From Lachnospiraceae bacterium AC2028 (lineage in GTDB: Bacteria > Bacillota > Clostridia > Lachnospirales > Lachnospiraceae), in contig JNJD01000007.1 of assembly GCA_000702685.1 (NCBI GenBank), positions 248,001 through 312,000 on the forward strand: 64,000 nt of DNA. Reading direction: 5' to 3'. Positions 8,540-18,264 of this stretch are shown in pieces. Within the stretch, counting starts at the first letter, position 1, and the number at the start of each line of letters is the position of its first letter. The notes beneath the pieces were generated by a model that saw nothing but the letters and a program-made list of their open reading frames with translations, was not told where the DNA came from and did not search any database. Made by a program: the position numbers and the translations under genes.

Positions 8540-10189
8540 TTATATCACAGAATGATCGGCTCTGCGTATCGCGGCTCTTGATATCTTGCCGTTGGAAGTC
8601 AGGGGGAGTGCTTCCGTAAACACGATCATTCTCGGATATTTATATATTGCTGCTCTTTCTTTTACGAAATCCTGTATTTCGGTCTTGAGGGAATTGTCAC
8701 CGGTATAACCCTGCTTAAGGACTATGCTTGCCTTTACTATCTCTCCGCGTTTTTGTGAAGGATATCCCGTGACCGCACAGGCAAATACGGCAGGGTGCTG
8801 CATAAGGATATCCTCCACCTCGGAGGGGCCGATCCGGTAACCGCTTGATTTTATTACATCATCATTTCTTCCAAGGAAGAAAAAGTTACCTTCTTTATCT
8901 CTGTATGCCTTATCTTTGGTATGGTATACACCGCCTTCCCAGACATCTTCGTAAAGCTTCTCATCGCACAGATAGCCTTTGAAAACTCCGAGCGGGATCC
9001 TTCCGCTTTCGGGGACCAGGACTATCTCTCCTTCTTCACCGGCTTTTACTTTATTGCCGTCTTCATCAACAAGCTCTATATGATACAAAGGAGAAGCTTT
9101 TCCTATCGAGCCGTGTACGGAGTGTTCTCCGACAGGAGTGCATATCTGAAGTGCTGTTTCGGTCTGTCCGAAGCCCTCCCTTATGACCAGACCGGTCATT
9201 GCGGTAAACTTTTCCGAAACGGAAGGAGGCATCGGCTCTCCTGCCGTAGTGACGGCTTTCAGACTGCTGAGATCATAGGACCCGAGATCCTCCGGGATGA
9301 AATATTTATATATGGTGGGAGGGGCACAGAATGTGTTTACCCTTTCTTCCTGTATCAGCCTGAGCATATCCGATGCATAGAAATTGTCGTAGTCATAAAC
9401 CATGATCGCGGCACCGACAAACCACTGTCCGTAAAGCTTTCCCCAGGCAGACTTGGCCCAGCCGGAATCGGCAACGGTAAGATGAAGATCACCGTCCGAA
9501 GAACCGTGCCAGTTTTTCGCGGTATATATATGTGCTATGGGATAGGAATGATCGTGGATGACCGCCTTGGGAGATCCGCTTGTGCCGGATGTGAAATAAT
9601 AGAGCATATCATCGTATACTCCGGTCTTCACCCTTTCGAAATCTTCCGAAGCTTTATCTGTCAGTTCATCAAGATCATATGCATCTTCGAATCCGGCACC
9701 TGTTACTATCTGAAGTATGTCTCTTCCGGTGATCGCTTCTTTTACCTTTTCGCAGATGTTTTCGGAATTAACACAGATGACCGCTCTGATCTTTGCGGCT
9801 TCGCATCTTTCCCTGATGTCCTCCGCGGATACCATATGGGACGTAGGCACTGCAACTGCTCCCAGCTTGTGAAGCGCAAGTATTGATGTCCAGAACTGAT
9901 ACCTTCTTTTCATGAGAAGCATCACAGCATCGCCCTTTTTAAGTCCAAGCATGCGGAATGCATTTGCAGCCTTATCGCTGAGCGTTTTCATATCACCGAA
10001 TGTGAATACTGTCCTTACTCCGTCGGAGCTTCTGTGGATAAGTGCGGTCTTATCCGGCGTGATACGTGCATATTCATCAACCACGTCATACGCGAAATTA
10101 AATTCATCGTCGAAGGATGTTTCTATCTTTTCGATCCTTCCGAAACTGTCTTTTATTTCTTTATAATATCTTTCGTATATTTCAGACAT
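8540..10189 (-). CDS. AMP-dependent acyl-CoA synthetase/ligase
   Basis: 549 aa from the ATG at 10189; the frame stays open into accA, but this start follows the accA stop by 13 nt. It carries the adenylation P-loop TSGTSGSPKAV (about residue 200), a GFGQTE motif (A5), the hinge YRIGPSEVED region and a C-terminal Lys in SNGKISR. It belongs to the acetyl/medium-chain acyl-CoA synthetase branch and forms acyl-AMP, then acyl-CoA. Last gene of the fatty acid operon, which has no fabH; it may activate exogenous or recycled fatty acids or supply primers, which is inference. Ribosome site weak, suggesting coupling to accA. Confidence 0.85.
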   Translation of the reverse strand: MSEIYERYYKEIKDSFGRIEKIETSFDDEFNFAYDVVDEYARITPDKTALIHRSSDGVRTVFTFGDMKTLSDKAANAFRMLGLKKGDAVMLLMKRRYQFWTSILALHKLGAVAVPTSHMVSAEDIRERCEAAKIRAVICVNSENICEKVKEAITGRDILQIVTGAGFEDAYDLDELTDKASEDFERVKTGVYDDMLYYFTSGTSGSPKAVIHDHSYPIAHIYTAKNWHGSSDGDLHLTVADSGWAKSAWGKLYGQWFVGAAIMVYDYDNFYASDMLRLIQEERVNTFCAPPTIYKYFIPEDLGSYDLSSLKAVTTAGEPMPPSVSEKFTAMTGLVIREGFGQTETALQICTPVGEHSVHGSIGKASPLYHIELVDEDGNKVKAGEEGEIVLVPESGRIPLGVFKGYLCDEKLYEDVWEGGVYHTKDKAYRDKEGNFFFLGRNDDVIKSSGYRIGPSEVEDILMQHPAVFACAVTGYPSQKRGEIVKASIVLKQGYTGDNSLKTEIQDFVKERAAIYKYPRMIVFTEALPLTSNGKISRAAIRRADHSVI

Positions 10190-10202
10190 ACATATACCGT
10201 CT

Positions 10203-10985
10203 TTATCGGTAACCGACCTTTCTGAATCTTTGGTATCTTGCTTCGATAAGATCATCGGTTTTCATCTGCATCAGTTTTTTGAATTCATCCTTAAGGTTAT
10301 CCGACAGTTCCTTCAGTTTTCCTTTTCTGCAGATACGGTCGATAAGACCGAGTTCAAGGAGCTTATCCGCAGTCAGGCACAATGCCTTCGCAGCTTCATC
10401 AGCTCTTGCGGTATCCTTCCAGAGAATATTCGCACAGCTCTCCGGAGATACGACACTGAAATATGCATCCTCTGTCATCCATATCCTGTCGGAATGACAC
10501 AGTGCCAATGCACCTCCGCTTCCTCCTTCACCGATGACTACGGAGATTATCGGAGTCTTAAGGTCGGACATTTCAGCCAGGTTATCGGCGATCGCTCTTC
10601 CCTGTCCGCGTTCCTCCGCATCTATGCCACAGAATGCACCCGCGGTATCAACAAAGCAGAGTACGGGTCGGGAGAATTTTTCCGCCTGTTTCATTAGTCT
10701 CAATGCCTTGCGGTACCCTTCGGGATGTGCACTTCCGAAATTCCTGAATATCCTCTCCTCGGTGTTTTTTCCTTTTTCGATACCTATTACCGTAACAGGC
10801 ATATCGCCCAGATAACCGATTCCCGCGATGACCGCTTTGTCGTCACCGTACAGCCTGTCTCCGTGCAGCTCGGTGAAGTCATCTATGAGTGCACTGATGT
10901 GATCGGCTGCCGTGAGTCTTTTCTCACTCCTTGCCCCGAGCACCGTGGAATAATCTTCATTTGTCCTGACGATATTTTTGTTCAT
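10203..10985 (-). CDS. accA: Acetyl-CoA carboxylase carboxyltransferase, alpha subunit
   Basis: 260 aa. Carboxyltransferase fold with the conserved segments ADHISALIDDFTELHGD, the oxyanion-hole region GEGGSGGAL and the VVSPESCANILW motif. With AccD it transfers the carboxyl group from biotin to acetyl-CoA, giving malonyl-CoA. It is shorter than the ~315 aa proteobacterial AccA, as is usual for Firmicutes operonic copies of this kind. It lies 18 nt after accD, in the usual accB-fabZ-accC-accD-accA order. Confidence 0.95.
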   Translation of the reverse strand: MNKNIVRTNEDYSTVLGARSEKRLTAADHISALIDDFTELHGDRLYGDDKAVIAGIGYLGDMPVTVIGIEKGKNTEERIFRNFGSAHPEGYRKALRLMKQAEKFSRPVLCFVDTAGAFCGIDAEERGQGRAIADNLAEMSDLKTPIISVVIGEGGSGGALALCHSDRIWMTEDAYFSVVSPESCANILWKDTARADEAAKALCLTADKLLELGLIDRICRKGKLKELSDNLKDEFKKLMQMKTDDLIEARYQRFRKVGYR

Positions 10986-11003
10986 AAGCTTTACGTAAAT
11001 TAT

Positions 11004-11837
11004 TTACATCCCATGCATCTTAAGCAGCCCGGCGATCATTTTTTTCTGTTCGCATCTCGGAACTATGGCATCGATAAATCCGCATTCAAGAACTCTCTCC
11101 GCTCTCTGGAAATCCTTGGGAAGAGTTTTGCCGAGACTTTTTTCGATGACTCTCGGTCCCGCAAATCCTATCCTTGCTCCGGGCTCCGCAAGTGTGATAT
11201 CACCGAGCATTGCGAAGCTTGCATCAACTCCTCCCGTTGTAGGATTCGTAAGAAGCACAATATATAAATTGCCATCATTGGAGTGACGTTTTACCGCAGC
11301 GGACACCTTGGACATCTGCATGAGGGATATCATTCCCTCCTGCATTCTTGCACCTCCGGACACCGTTATTCCGAGTACCGGAAGATGTCTTACTGTCGCG
11401 TATTCAAAAAGCCTCGTTATCTTCTCACCGACCACGGCGCCCATGGAACCCATCATAAAATTTGAATCCATGGAAAAAAGACATATTCTGTGCCCTTCTA
11501 TCTCTCCCTCGCCACAGATGACACCTTCCGTCTCCCTGCTTTTTTCAGCGGCGGCTCTGAGCTTATCGTCATATTCCGGAAAGCCGAGAATGTTTTTGGA
11601 AGAAAGCTCCCTGTCGGTTTCGATAAAGCTTCTTCTGTCGGTGAGCATCAGTATCCTTCTTCTCGCCCTGACCTGGAAATAATGACCGCATTCCGGACAG
11701 ACAAAATGATTGTTCCTGATCCTTGATACGGCGATCCGCTTTTTGCATTTCTTACATACGATCTTTCTTGCGCTGCTTTTTCCGTCCGCGGATTCAAGAT
11801 CGTTATTTGCTTTTAGAAATAATCTCTTCAGATCCAT
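11004..11837 (-). CDS. accD: Acetyl-CoA carboxylase carboxyltransferase, beta subunit
   Basis: 277 aa. An N-terminal zinc ribbon with two CxxC pairs (CKKCKKR about residue 28, then CPEC about 48) precedes the carboxyltransferase domain, which contains the VSGGARMQEG and TTGGVDASFA motifs. It partners AccA in malonyl-CoA formation. The start codon directly follows the accC stop (no gap), so translation is likely coupled. Confidence 0.95.
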   Translation of the reverse strand: MDLKRLFLKANNDLESADGKSSARKIVCKKCKKRIAVSRIRNNHFVCPECGHYFQVRARRRILMLTDRRSFIETDRELSSKNILGFPEYDDKLRAAAEKSRETEGVICGEGEIEGHRICLFSMDSNFMMGSMGAVVGEKITRLFEYATVRHLPVLGITVSGGARMQEGMISLMQMSKVSAAVKRHSNDGNLYIVLLTNPTTGGVDASFAMLGDITLAEPGARIGFAGPRVIEKSLGKTLPKDFQRAERVLECGFIDAIVPRCEQKKMIAGLLKMHGM

Positions 11838-13166
11838 TTAAAGAACCTTTTCACATATTCCCGCATCATATGTTCCGAGTGCGAACCTTACATCCTCAAG
11901 GAATCTCATGTGCATCTCCCTGTTATTGTCCACACCGACCAGAACAAATTCCGACAGTGCACTCTTCATCTTACGTATCGCACCGTCCCTCGTATCCGCA
12001 CATACGACGAGCTTTCCGAGCATCGAATCATAAAAAGGAGTGATCTCAAAATTCTGATAAAGTGCGGAATCAAATCTCACATCAACTCCGCCCGGAATAT
12101 GAAGAAGCTCAACCTTTCCGACCGCAGGTGACATGTCACCCGGGTGTTCGGCACAGATCCTGCATTCGATCGCATGACGACCGGTGTTTATATCCTCCTG
12201 CGTAAATGGGACAGGTATTCCCGCAGCTGTTCTTATCTGCCACTCCACGATATCAATGCCGCAGACCATCTCCGTTACGGAATGTTCTACCTGCAGCCTT
12301 GTATTCATCTCAAGAAAATAATATTCTTCGCCCTTGACAAGAAACTCTGCGGTTCCAACGGTCACATATCCGACTCCCGATACAAGCTTCTTCGCGGATT
12401 CATACATCCTCGTTCTTACATTATCGCTCAGTACCGGTGCGGGACATTCCTCGATAAGCTTCTGATTTCTTCTCTGAACGGAACAATCCCTGTCCCCGAG
12501 TATTATTACGTGCCCTTCCTTATCTGCAAGTATCTGCACCTCGACATGCTTTACATGCTCGAGATATTTTTCCATGAAGATCCCGTCGTCACCGAATGAA
12601 CTTTCCGCTTCTTTCTTCACCTCGGAAAAAGCTCCTTCCAGTTCATCCTTTTCCCTTACGATACGGATGCCCTTTCCTCCGCCTCCGGCCCTTGCCTTTA
12701 AGATCACGGGATAGCCTATCCTCTCCGCGTATTCCGTAACTTCATCCATCGAATCAAGTATTTCGCTTCCGGGAATGACCGGGACTCCGTTTGCTGCAGC
12801 AATGCTCCTTGCGGTCTCCTTCTGTCCCATCTTCTCCATTACCGAATAGGAAGGTCCGATAAAAACAATTCCTTCTTCTTCACAGGCTTTCGCAAAAGAC
12901 GCGTTTTCAGAAAGCATTCCGTATCCCGGATGTACGGCCTCGGAACCGGTTTCCTTGGCGATCGTGATAAGAGCGCTTATGTTAAGATAGCTGTCCCTTG
13001 CAAGAGGGCCGCCTATGCAATAGCTTTCATCGGCCATATTCACATGCAGGGCATCCTTATCGGCTTCGGAATAAACCGCAACCGTCTCTATTCCCATTTC
13101 CTTACATGCCCTGATCACACGTACCGCAACTTCACCGCGGTTTGCTATGAGGATCCTGGAAAACAT
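11838..13166 (-). CDS. accC: Biotin carboxylase subunit of acetyl-CoA carboxylase
   Basis: 442 aa. The ATG at 13166 has AAAGGAA in place and gives the standard N-terminus MFSRILIANRGEVA; a longer frame would overlap fabZ. ATP-grasp motifs are visible: AGGGGKGIR (about 163) and EMNTRLQVEH (about 285). It carboxylates the biotin on AccB using ATP and bicarbonate. The start lies 4 nt beyond the fabZ stop. Confidence 0.96.
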   Translation of the reverse strand: MFSRILIANRGEVAVRVIRACKEMGIETVAVYSEADKDALHVNMADESYCIGGPLARDSYLNISALITIAKETGSEAVHPGYGMLSENASFAKACEEEGIVFIGPSYSVMEKMGQKETARSIAAANGVPVIPGSEILDSMDEVTEYAERIGYPVILKARAGGGGKGIRIVREKDELEGAFSEVKKEAESSFGDDGIFMEKYLEHVKHVEVQILADKEGHVIILGDRDCSVQRRNQKLIEECPAPVLSDNVRTRMYESAKKLVSGVGYVTVGTAEFLVKGEEYYFLEMNTRLQVEHSVTEMVCGIDIVEWQIRTAAGIPVPFTQEDINTGRHAIECRICAEHPGDMSPAVGKVELLHIPGGVDVRFDSALYQNFEITPFYDSMLGKLVVCADTRDGAIRKMKSALSEFVLVGVDNNREMHMRFLEDVRFALGTYDAGICEKVL

Positions 13167-13170
13167 ACCG

Positions 13171-13596
13171 TCATTCCTTTCCGCCCATAAGGGCAAATGA
13201 AAAATCACCGCCCATACATCTCTTTCCGTCCACGCTTACTTCTCCGTGAAGAAGATACAGCGGGTGACATCCGTTCAGGATCTTCGTATCGATCTTTACA
13301 AGATCTCCCGGTTTGATCATATTTCTGAAACGGATCTTATCGAGTCCCGTATATACAGGTGTAACACCGACTTTCATCCTGTCCTTGAAAAGAACGCATG
13401 CCGACTGCGCCATCATCTCGCACTGTATCACTCCCGGAACTATCGGATTGCCGGGGAAATGACCCTGCAGGAAAAACTCATCTCCGCGGACCCTGTAATA
13501 GGCCGTAGCACTTCCGTCTTCATTCAGATCCGCTTCATCCACGAGCAGCATCGGTTCGCGGTGCGGAAGTATCTGTTTTATCTCTTCACGATTCAT
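13171..13596 (-). CDS. fabZ: 3-hydroxyacyl-ACP dehydratase
   Basis: 141 aa, a usual FabZ length. Hot-dog fold with the catalytic signature GHFPGNPIVPGV (His and, further on, Glu in QCEMMAQ). It dehydrates 3-hydroxyacyl-ACP to trans-2-enoyl-ACP. Placed between accB and accC as in streptococcal-type FAS operons. No fabA or fabN is present in the window, so unsaturated fatty acid synthesis cannot be assigned from here. Confidence 0.95.
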   Translation of the reverse strand: MNREEIKQILPHREPMLLVDEADLNEDGSATAYYRVRGDEFFLQGHFPGNPIVPGVIQCEMMAQSACVLFKDRMKVGVTPVYTGLDKIRFRNMIKPGDLVKIDTKILNGCHPLYLLHGEVSVDGKRCMGGDFSFALMGGKE

Positions 13597-13662
13597 GAAT
13601 TATCGTCTCTTACGATCCTTATCATTTATGCTTTCTTATCGTTTGTATTTTTATATAGTCGC

Positions 13663-14118
13663 TTAACCGATCATAAAAAGCGTCTGGTGATATTCGACAA
13701 GTGCTCCGTTCTCTGCAGACACTTTTATCACTTTTCCGGAGACAGGTGACTTTACTTCATTCATCATTTTCATCGCCTCGATGGTGCAGAGAACGTCACC
13801 CTTCTCAACGGTATCTCCTTCTTTGACCGCAGTTTCGTTTGCATAGAACACTCCGAGTATCGGCGCCTTCACTTCCGTTCCGCTGATGGCGGTGTCCTCA
13901 CTTGATGCATCAGTATCACTGCCGCTTTTTTCTTTCACATCTTCGAAAGCTTCTTCCCTTTCCGGCTGAGGCTTCTTTACGCCTGTATATGCGGAGGTTT
14001 CACCCGGAACAATCTTTATCTCTTTTTTCAATGTGAGCTTAAGATCTTTTTCCTCAACCGAAAGTTCCGTCAGTCCGAGCCTTTCGAAAAGATCTCCGTA
14101 TTCTTTTATAGAGCCCAT
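13663..14118 (-). CDS. accB: Biotin carboxyl carrier protein
   Basis: 151 aa. N-terminal helical segment, an acidic and Pro-rich linker, and a C-terminal biotinyl domain (about 80-151) with the biotinylation site EAMKMMNE. The Lys is modified by biotin ligase and carries the carboxyl group between AccC and AccA/AccD. It follows fabF by 14 nt; a 66-nt gap to fabZ holds no evident signal. Confidence 0.95.
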   Translation of the reverse strand: MGSIKEYGDLFERLGLTELSVEEKDLKLTLKKEIKIVPGETSAYTGVKKPQPEREEAFEDVKEKSGSDTDASSEDTAISGTEVKAPILGVFYANETAVKEGDTVEKGDVLCTIEAMKMMNEVKSPVSGKVIKVSAENGALVEYHQTLFMIG

Positions 14119-14132
14119 CTTCCGCCTTCCTT

Positions 14133-15365
14133 TCAGATCCTCTTAAGCGCGATGACGGCATTATGTCCGCCGAATCCGAGAGAAGAACTTATCGCATATT
14201 TCACATCAGTCTTAACAGCAGTATTCGGAGTATAATCAAGATCACATTCATCATCTTTTTCCCTGTAATTAATCGTGGGAGGAATGATGCCGTCCTTCAG
14301 TGCAAGTGCCGAAGCGATTGCCTCTACCGCACCCGTCGCTCCCATCATATGTCCGGTCATTGATTTGGTTGAACTGATGTGGAGGTCATATGCTTTCTCT
14401 CCGAACACCTTCTTAAGTGCCTTGGTTTCCATTGCATCATTTAAATGGGTTCCGGTTCCGTGGGCATTCACATATATATCATCACCGGGTTCTATTCCCG
14501 CTTCCTCACATACGGATTTGATCGCCCTGACCGCTCCGTCGCCCTCGGGATCGGGGGCAGTTATGTGATACGCATCGGAGGTATTCGAATATCCGACCAC
14601 CTCCGCGATGATCTCAGCGCCACGTGCCTTTGCATGCTCATACTCTTCCAGCATCAGGACTCCCGCGCCCTCGCCCATTACAAAGCCTCCCCTTCTCCTG
14701 TCAAAAGGAAGACTTCCTTCGCTCGGTTCATCGGATAGATTCAGAGCCTGACAGTTTATGAAGCCTGCCATCGCAAGTTCGTTTATCGATGCCTCACTTC
14801 CGCCGGCAAGGATCGCATCCGCGTATCCGTGCTTTATGGTCCTGTACGCTTCGCCTATACAATGGGTTGATGTTGCACATGCAGTCACGATGGGGAGTGT
14901 GGGTCCTTTCGCACCGAATCTGATGGACACGGATCCCGATGCCATGTTCGATATCATCATCGGAACAAAGAAAGGAGAAACCATCTCGGGTCCTTTTTCA
15001 TCAAGCTTTCTTGTTTCCCTGAGAGTTGAGGATATGCCTCCGATCCCGGAACCAATGTAAACGCCGAAGCGTTCCTTATTGAGATTGCTTTCAAGAATCC
15101 CGCTCTTTTCGACTGCCTGCTTTGATGCCGCCATCGCATACTGCATATACAGATCGGATTTTCTTATCTCCTGAACCGTGTCATAAACTTTCTTGGGATC
15201 GAAAGCCTTAACCTCAGCATCAAGATTTACTTTCAGTCCCGAGGCATCAAATCTCTTTATCCTGTCGATACCGCATACCCCGTTCGTTATATTCTTCCAA
15301 AATGTTTCGATATCATTTCCGACGGGAGATACGACTCCCATTCCGGTGATTACAACTCTACACAT
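14133..15365 (-). CDS. fabF: 3-oxoacyl-ACP synthase II
   Basis: 410 aa from the ATG at 15365, which has GGAGG five nt upstream and gives MCRVVITGMGVVSPVG. The Cys-His-His triad is visible: Cys in VTACATSTHC, His in NAHGTGTHLND and His in STKSMTGHMMG. It condenses malonyl-ACP with acyl-ACP for chain elongation. With no fabH in the operon it is the only ketosynthase seen here. The start overlaps the fabG end by 8 nt. Confidence 0.95.
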   Translation of the reverse strand: MCRVVITGMGVVSPVGNDIETFWKNITNGVCGIDRIKRFDASGLKVNLDAEVKAFDPKKVYDTVQEIRKSDLYMQYAMAASKQAVEKSGILESNLNKERFGVYIGSGIGGISSTLRETRKLDEKGPEMVSPFFVPMMISNMASGSVSIRFGAKGPTLPIVTACATSTHCIGEAYRTIKHGYADAILAGGSEASINELAMAGFINCQALNLSDEPSEGSLPFDRRRGGFVMGEGAGVLMLEEYEHAKARGAEIIAEVVGYSNTSDAYHITAPDPEGDGAVRAIKSVCEEAGIEPGDDIYVNAHGTGTHLNDAMETKALKKVFGEKAYDLHISSTKSMTGHMMGATGAVEAIASALALKDGIIPPTINYREKDDECDLDYTPNTAVKTDVKYAISSSLGFGGHNAVIALKRI

Positions 15366-16098
15366 ACATTCCTCCGTCAACCTTTATGACCTCACCGGTT
15401 ATATACCTCGAGCCCTCACCTGCGAGGAAAAGTGCAAGTTCCGCAACATCCTCCGGCTTGCCGAGTGTTCCGAGCGGGATCGCTGCGGTAATTGCTTTTG
15501 TATATTCTTCGCCGAGCGAACCGGTCATATCCGTTTCGATATAACCGGGTGCTATGACGTTACATCTTATCTTCCTGCTTCCGTATTCCTTGGCCACGCT
15601 CTTGGTAAATCCGATGATGCCGGCTTTGGATGCCGCATAATTCGCCTGACCTTTATTTCCCATCAGACCGACAACGGAACTGATATTGATGATGTTTCCG
15701 CTTCGCTGTTTTACAAAGCTTCTGATAAAAGCTTTGGTCATATAGATGGTTCCCTTAAGGTTTACATCAATGACATCATCTATATCCGAATCCTTTAATG
15801 CCGGAAGAAGATTATCCCTTGTGATACCGGCATTGTTGACGAGAATGTCAGTATGTCCGAAATCCGCAAGGATCTCCTCCGATACATCCGTTACATCCTT
15901 CGAATTGCTTATGTCGCAGATATAGAATCTGACTTTTCTTCCGGTCTTCTCCAGAGCGCTCATTGTTTCCTTTGCGGCATCCGAATCGCTCGTTGCGATG
16001 AGGGCAATATCCGCTCCGCAGGATGCAAACTTTTCAGCAATGGCTCTTCCTATTCCTCTTGTTCCGCCCGTTATGACGGCAACCTTTCCATCAAGCAT
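15358..16098 (-). CDS. fabG: 3-oxoacyl-ACP reductase
   Basis: 246 aa from the ATG at 16098, which has GGAGG upstream and gives MLDGKVAVITGG. It is an SDR with the nucleotide motif TGGTRGIG, NNAG, the catalytic Ser in NISSVVGLMG and YxxxK in NYAASKAG. It reduces 3-oxoacyl-ACP with NADPH. It overlaps fabD by 8 nt. The full catalytic set and operon position support FabG over other SDRs. Confidence 0.95.
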   Translation of the reverse strand: MLDGKVAVITGGTRGIGRAIAEKFASCGADIALIATSDSDAAKETMSALEKTGRKVRFYICDISNSKDVTDVSEEILADFGHTDILVNNAGITRDNLLPALKDSDIDDVIDVNLKGTIYMTKAFIRSFVKQRSGNIINISSVVGLMGNKGQANYAASKAGIIGFTKSVAKEYGSRKIRCNVIAPGYIETDMTGSLGEEYTKAITAAIPLGTLGKPEDVAELALFLAGEGSRYITGEVIKVDGGMYV

Positions 16099-17020
16099 AT
16101 CTAAGTGCCTCCAAAGCAGTTTCCAGAGTTTCCGTGTCACTTACATTAATTATCTTTGCCCCGGGACAGGTTCTCTTTACAAATCCCGAAAGAACATTTC
16201 CGGGTCCGCATTCTATGAACGTATCCGCACCTGCACCGGCCATATTGCGGAGAGTATCCTCCCATCTGACGCTGTTTGATATCTGTCCTGAGATAAGATC
16301 GATTATCTCTCCTTTTTCCTTCGGATAAACTGATGCTGCTTTGTTCGAGTAGATATCCGTGTCGGAACTTTTGATAAAATATCCTCCGCCTTTAAGTTCA
16401 TCCCTGAGACTGTTTGAAGCGGACTTCATATACGGCGTGTGGAAAGGACCGCTTACGGCAAGCGATATGCATCTTACTTTTTTGAGAGACAGTGCGATCT
16501 GAAGCTCCGATATCTTATCTGCCGTACCGGAAACAACGATCTGTCCGGGGCAGTTATAATTGACGGGATACACACCGATCTCTTCACACATCTCTTCAAG
16601 CTCACCCGCATCCATTCTCAGGACAGCAAGCATTCCGCCGTCTATTCTCCTTGCTGCCTCATCCATAAGAAGGCCTCTCTTGATGACCAGCCTGAATGCC
16701 GACATCTCATCCATGATCCCGCTGAGTGCAAGTCCCGCAACCTCCCCGAGCGAAAATCCGGCGATCATATCCGGTGCCACACCGTTTTCCCTGAGAGAAA
16801 GAGCCGCGGCAAGATCGGCCAGAAAAAGGCATGGCTGTGTGTTTGATGTGCGCTTTAATTCCTCATCGCTCCCTTCGAACATCTGCCTGAGCGTTCCGGG
16901 CCGGATCTTTTCCGCTTCATCAAAAACCTCACGTACGGCCTTGCTGCTTTCATATAATTCTCTTCCCATGCCGGGATGCTGGCTTCCCTGTCCCGCAAGT
17001 AAAAATGCTGTCTTTCCCAT
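16091..17020 (-). CDS. fabD: Malonyl-CoA:ACP transacylase
   Basis: 309 aa. The N-terminal FLLAGQGSQHPGMG motif, the nucleophile elbow GFSLGE (Ser about residue 91) and the catalytic His in SGPFHTPYM (about 196) are present. It moves malonyl from CoA to ACP. It follows fabK by 23 nt with AGGA upstream. Confidence 0.95.
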   Translation of the reverse strand: MGKTAFLLAGQGSQHPGMGRELYESSKAVREVFDEAEKIRPGTLRQMFEGSDEELKRTSNTQPCLFLADLAAALSLRENGVAPDMIAGFSLGEVAGLALSGIMDEMSAFRLVIKRGLLMDEAARRIDGGMLAVLRMDAGELEEMCEEIGVYPVNYNCPGQIVVSGTADKISELQIALSLKKVRCISLAVSGPFHTPYMKSASNSLRDELKGGGYFIKSSDTDIYSNKAASVYPKEKGEIIDLISGQISNSVRWEDTLRNMAGAGADTFIECGPGNVLSGFVKRTCPGAKIINVSDTETLETALEALRYA

Positions 17021-17043
17021 TTATGTCTTTTCCTGTTTCCGGG

Positions 17044-17976
17044 TCATTCTTTTCCCATTAATCTATATGCATCCCTGCAGATGCCCGTGATTATCTCTTC
17101 GCAGGTTCCTTCACTGTTAACGAGACCCGCGATCTGTCCGCACATACAGGATCCGTTCCTTACATCCCCTTCTATCGCAGCTCTTCGGAGTGCGCCTGCA
17201 CCGAGCTTTTCCAGATCCTCCGGTTTTGTGTTAGGATCCTTCTCCAGTTTGTCGAACTCCCTGCTCATACGGTTCTTGAGAGCGCGGACCGGATGTCCCA
17301 GAGTTTTTCCCGTAACTATTGTGTCGCGGTCTTTTGCCGAGAGAACTTTTTCCTTGTAGTTTTCGTGAACACCGCATTCCTTGGCTGTAAGGAATCTTGT
17401 ACCCATCTGAACGGCCGAAGCTCCGAGCATGAATGCAGCTGCCATTCCTCTTCCGTCCGCGATCCCTCCCGCAGCGATCACGGGAATGTTAACCGCATCG
17501 GCAACCTGGGGAACCAGTGCCATTGTTGTGGTCTCACCGACATGTCCTCCCGATTCACAGCCTTCGGCTATGACAGCGGAAGCACCCATGTCCTCGACCA
17601 TTTTCGCAAGCGCAACACTTGCAACGACGCAGATCACCTTAACACCGGCGCCCTTAAGCTTTTCCATATACTTGGCAGGATTTCCCGCACCTGTCGTTAC
17701 GACCGATATCTTCTCTTCGCATACGACATCGACCGCTTCATCTATATACGGACTCATGAGCATCAGATTCACACCGAACACCTTGTCCGTAAGTTTTCTC
17801 GCTTCATGTATCTGGGCGCGCAGCTGTTCTCCGTTTGAGTTCATTGCCGCGATAAGTCCGAGGCCTCCCGCTTCGGACACAGCCGATGCCAGCTTTGCAT
17901 CCGCTATCCATGCCATTCCGCCCTGAAATACCGGATATCTTATTCCGAGCATTTCGCAAACCGGATTCTTTTCCAT
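17044..17976 (-). CDS. fabK: Enoyl-ACP reductase II (FMN-dependent)
   Basis: 310 aa. It is a nitronate-monooxygenase-like TIM barrel with PVFQGGMAWIADA at the N-terminus, a glycine-rich FMN site (AAGGIADGRGMAAA, about 168-181) and the GTRFLTAKE segment. FabK performs the last reduction of the elongation cycle with NAD(P)H and FMN and is insensitive to triclosan. No fabI is visible. AAGGAG precedes the ATG. Position after acpP and before fabD supports FabK over a nitronate monooxygenase. Confidence 0.93.
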   Translation of the reverse strand: MEKNPVCEMLGIRYPVFQGGMAWIADAKLASAVSEAGGLGLIAAMNSNGEQLRAQIHEARKLTDKVFGVNLMLMSPYIDEAVDVVCEEKISVVTTGAGNPAKYMEKLKGAGVKVICVVASVALAKMVEDMGASAVIAEGCESGGHVGETTTMALVPQVADAVNIPVIAAGGIADGRGMAAAFMLGASAVQMGTRFLTAKECGVHENYKEKVLSAKDRDTIVTGKTLGHPVRALKNRMSREFDKLEKDPNTKPEDLEKLGAGALRRAAIEGDVRNGSCMCGQIAGLVNSEGTCEEIITGICRDAYRLMGKE

Positions 17977-17995
17977 CTCTTCTCCTTATGTCAGG

Positions 17996-18217
17996 TCACT
18001 GCTTCTCGATATACTCGGCAAGTTTCTCGATGGAAGTGATATCCTGTGAAAGCTCGATCTTGCAGTCAAGTTCCTCCTGAAGCTGCATAACAAGCTCCAT
18101 GATGTCGAGCGAATCCAGTCCGATCTCTGCGAAGGTATCGGTAGCCTTGAACTCGGATTCGTCCTTGTCAAGGTAGCCTGCGATAACACGGATGATGGTT
18201 TCGGTAACGTTTTTCAT
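17996..18217 (-). CDS. acpP: Acyl carrier protein
   Basis: 73 aa, acidic four-helix protein. The phosphopantetheine site is Ser36 in GLDSLDIMELVM. It carries the growing acyl chain for all other enzymes of the operon. It is the first gene; AAGGAG lies upstream of the ATG and a MerR-type promoter lies at 18265-18295. The 47-nt leader shows no further signal. Confidence 0.96.
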   Translation of the reverse strand: MKNVTETIIRVIAGYLDKDESEFKATDTFAEIGLDSLDIMELVMQLQEELDCKIELSQDITSIEKLAEYIEKQ

Positions 18218-18264
18218 TCTCTTTTCTCCTTAATCCCTTTACGGGTACATTGATTCTCGCATCA

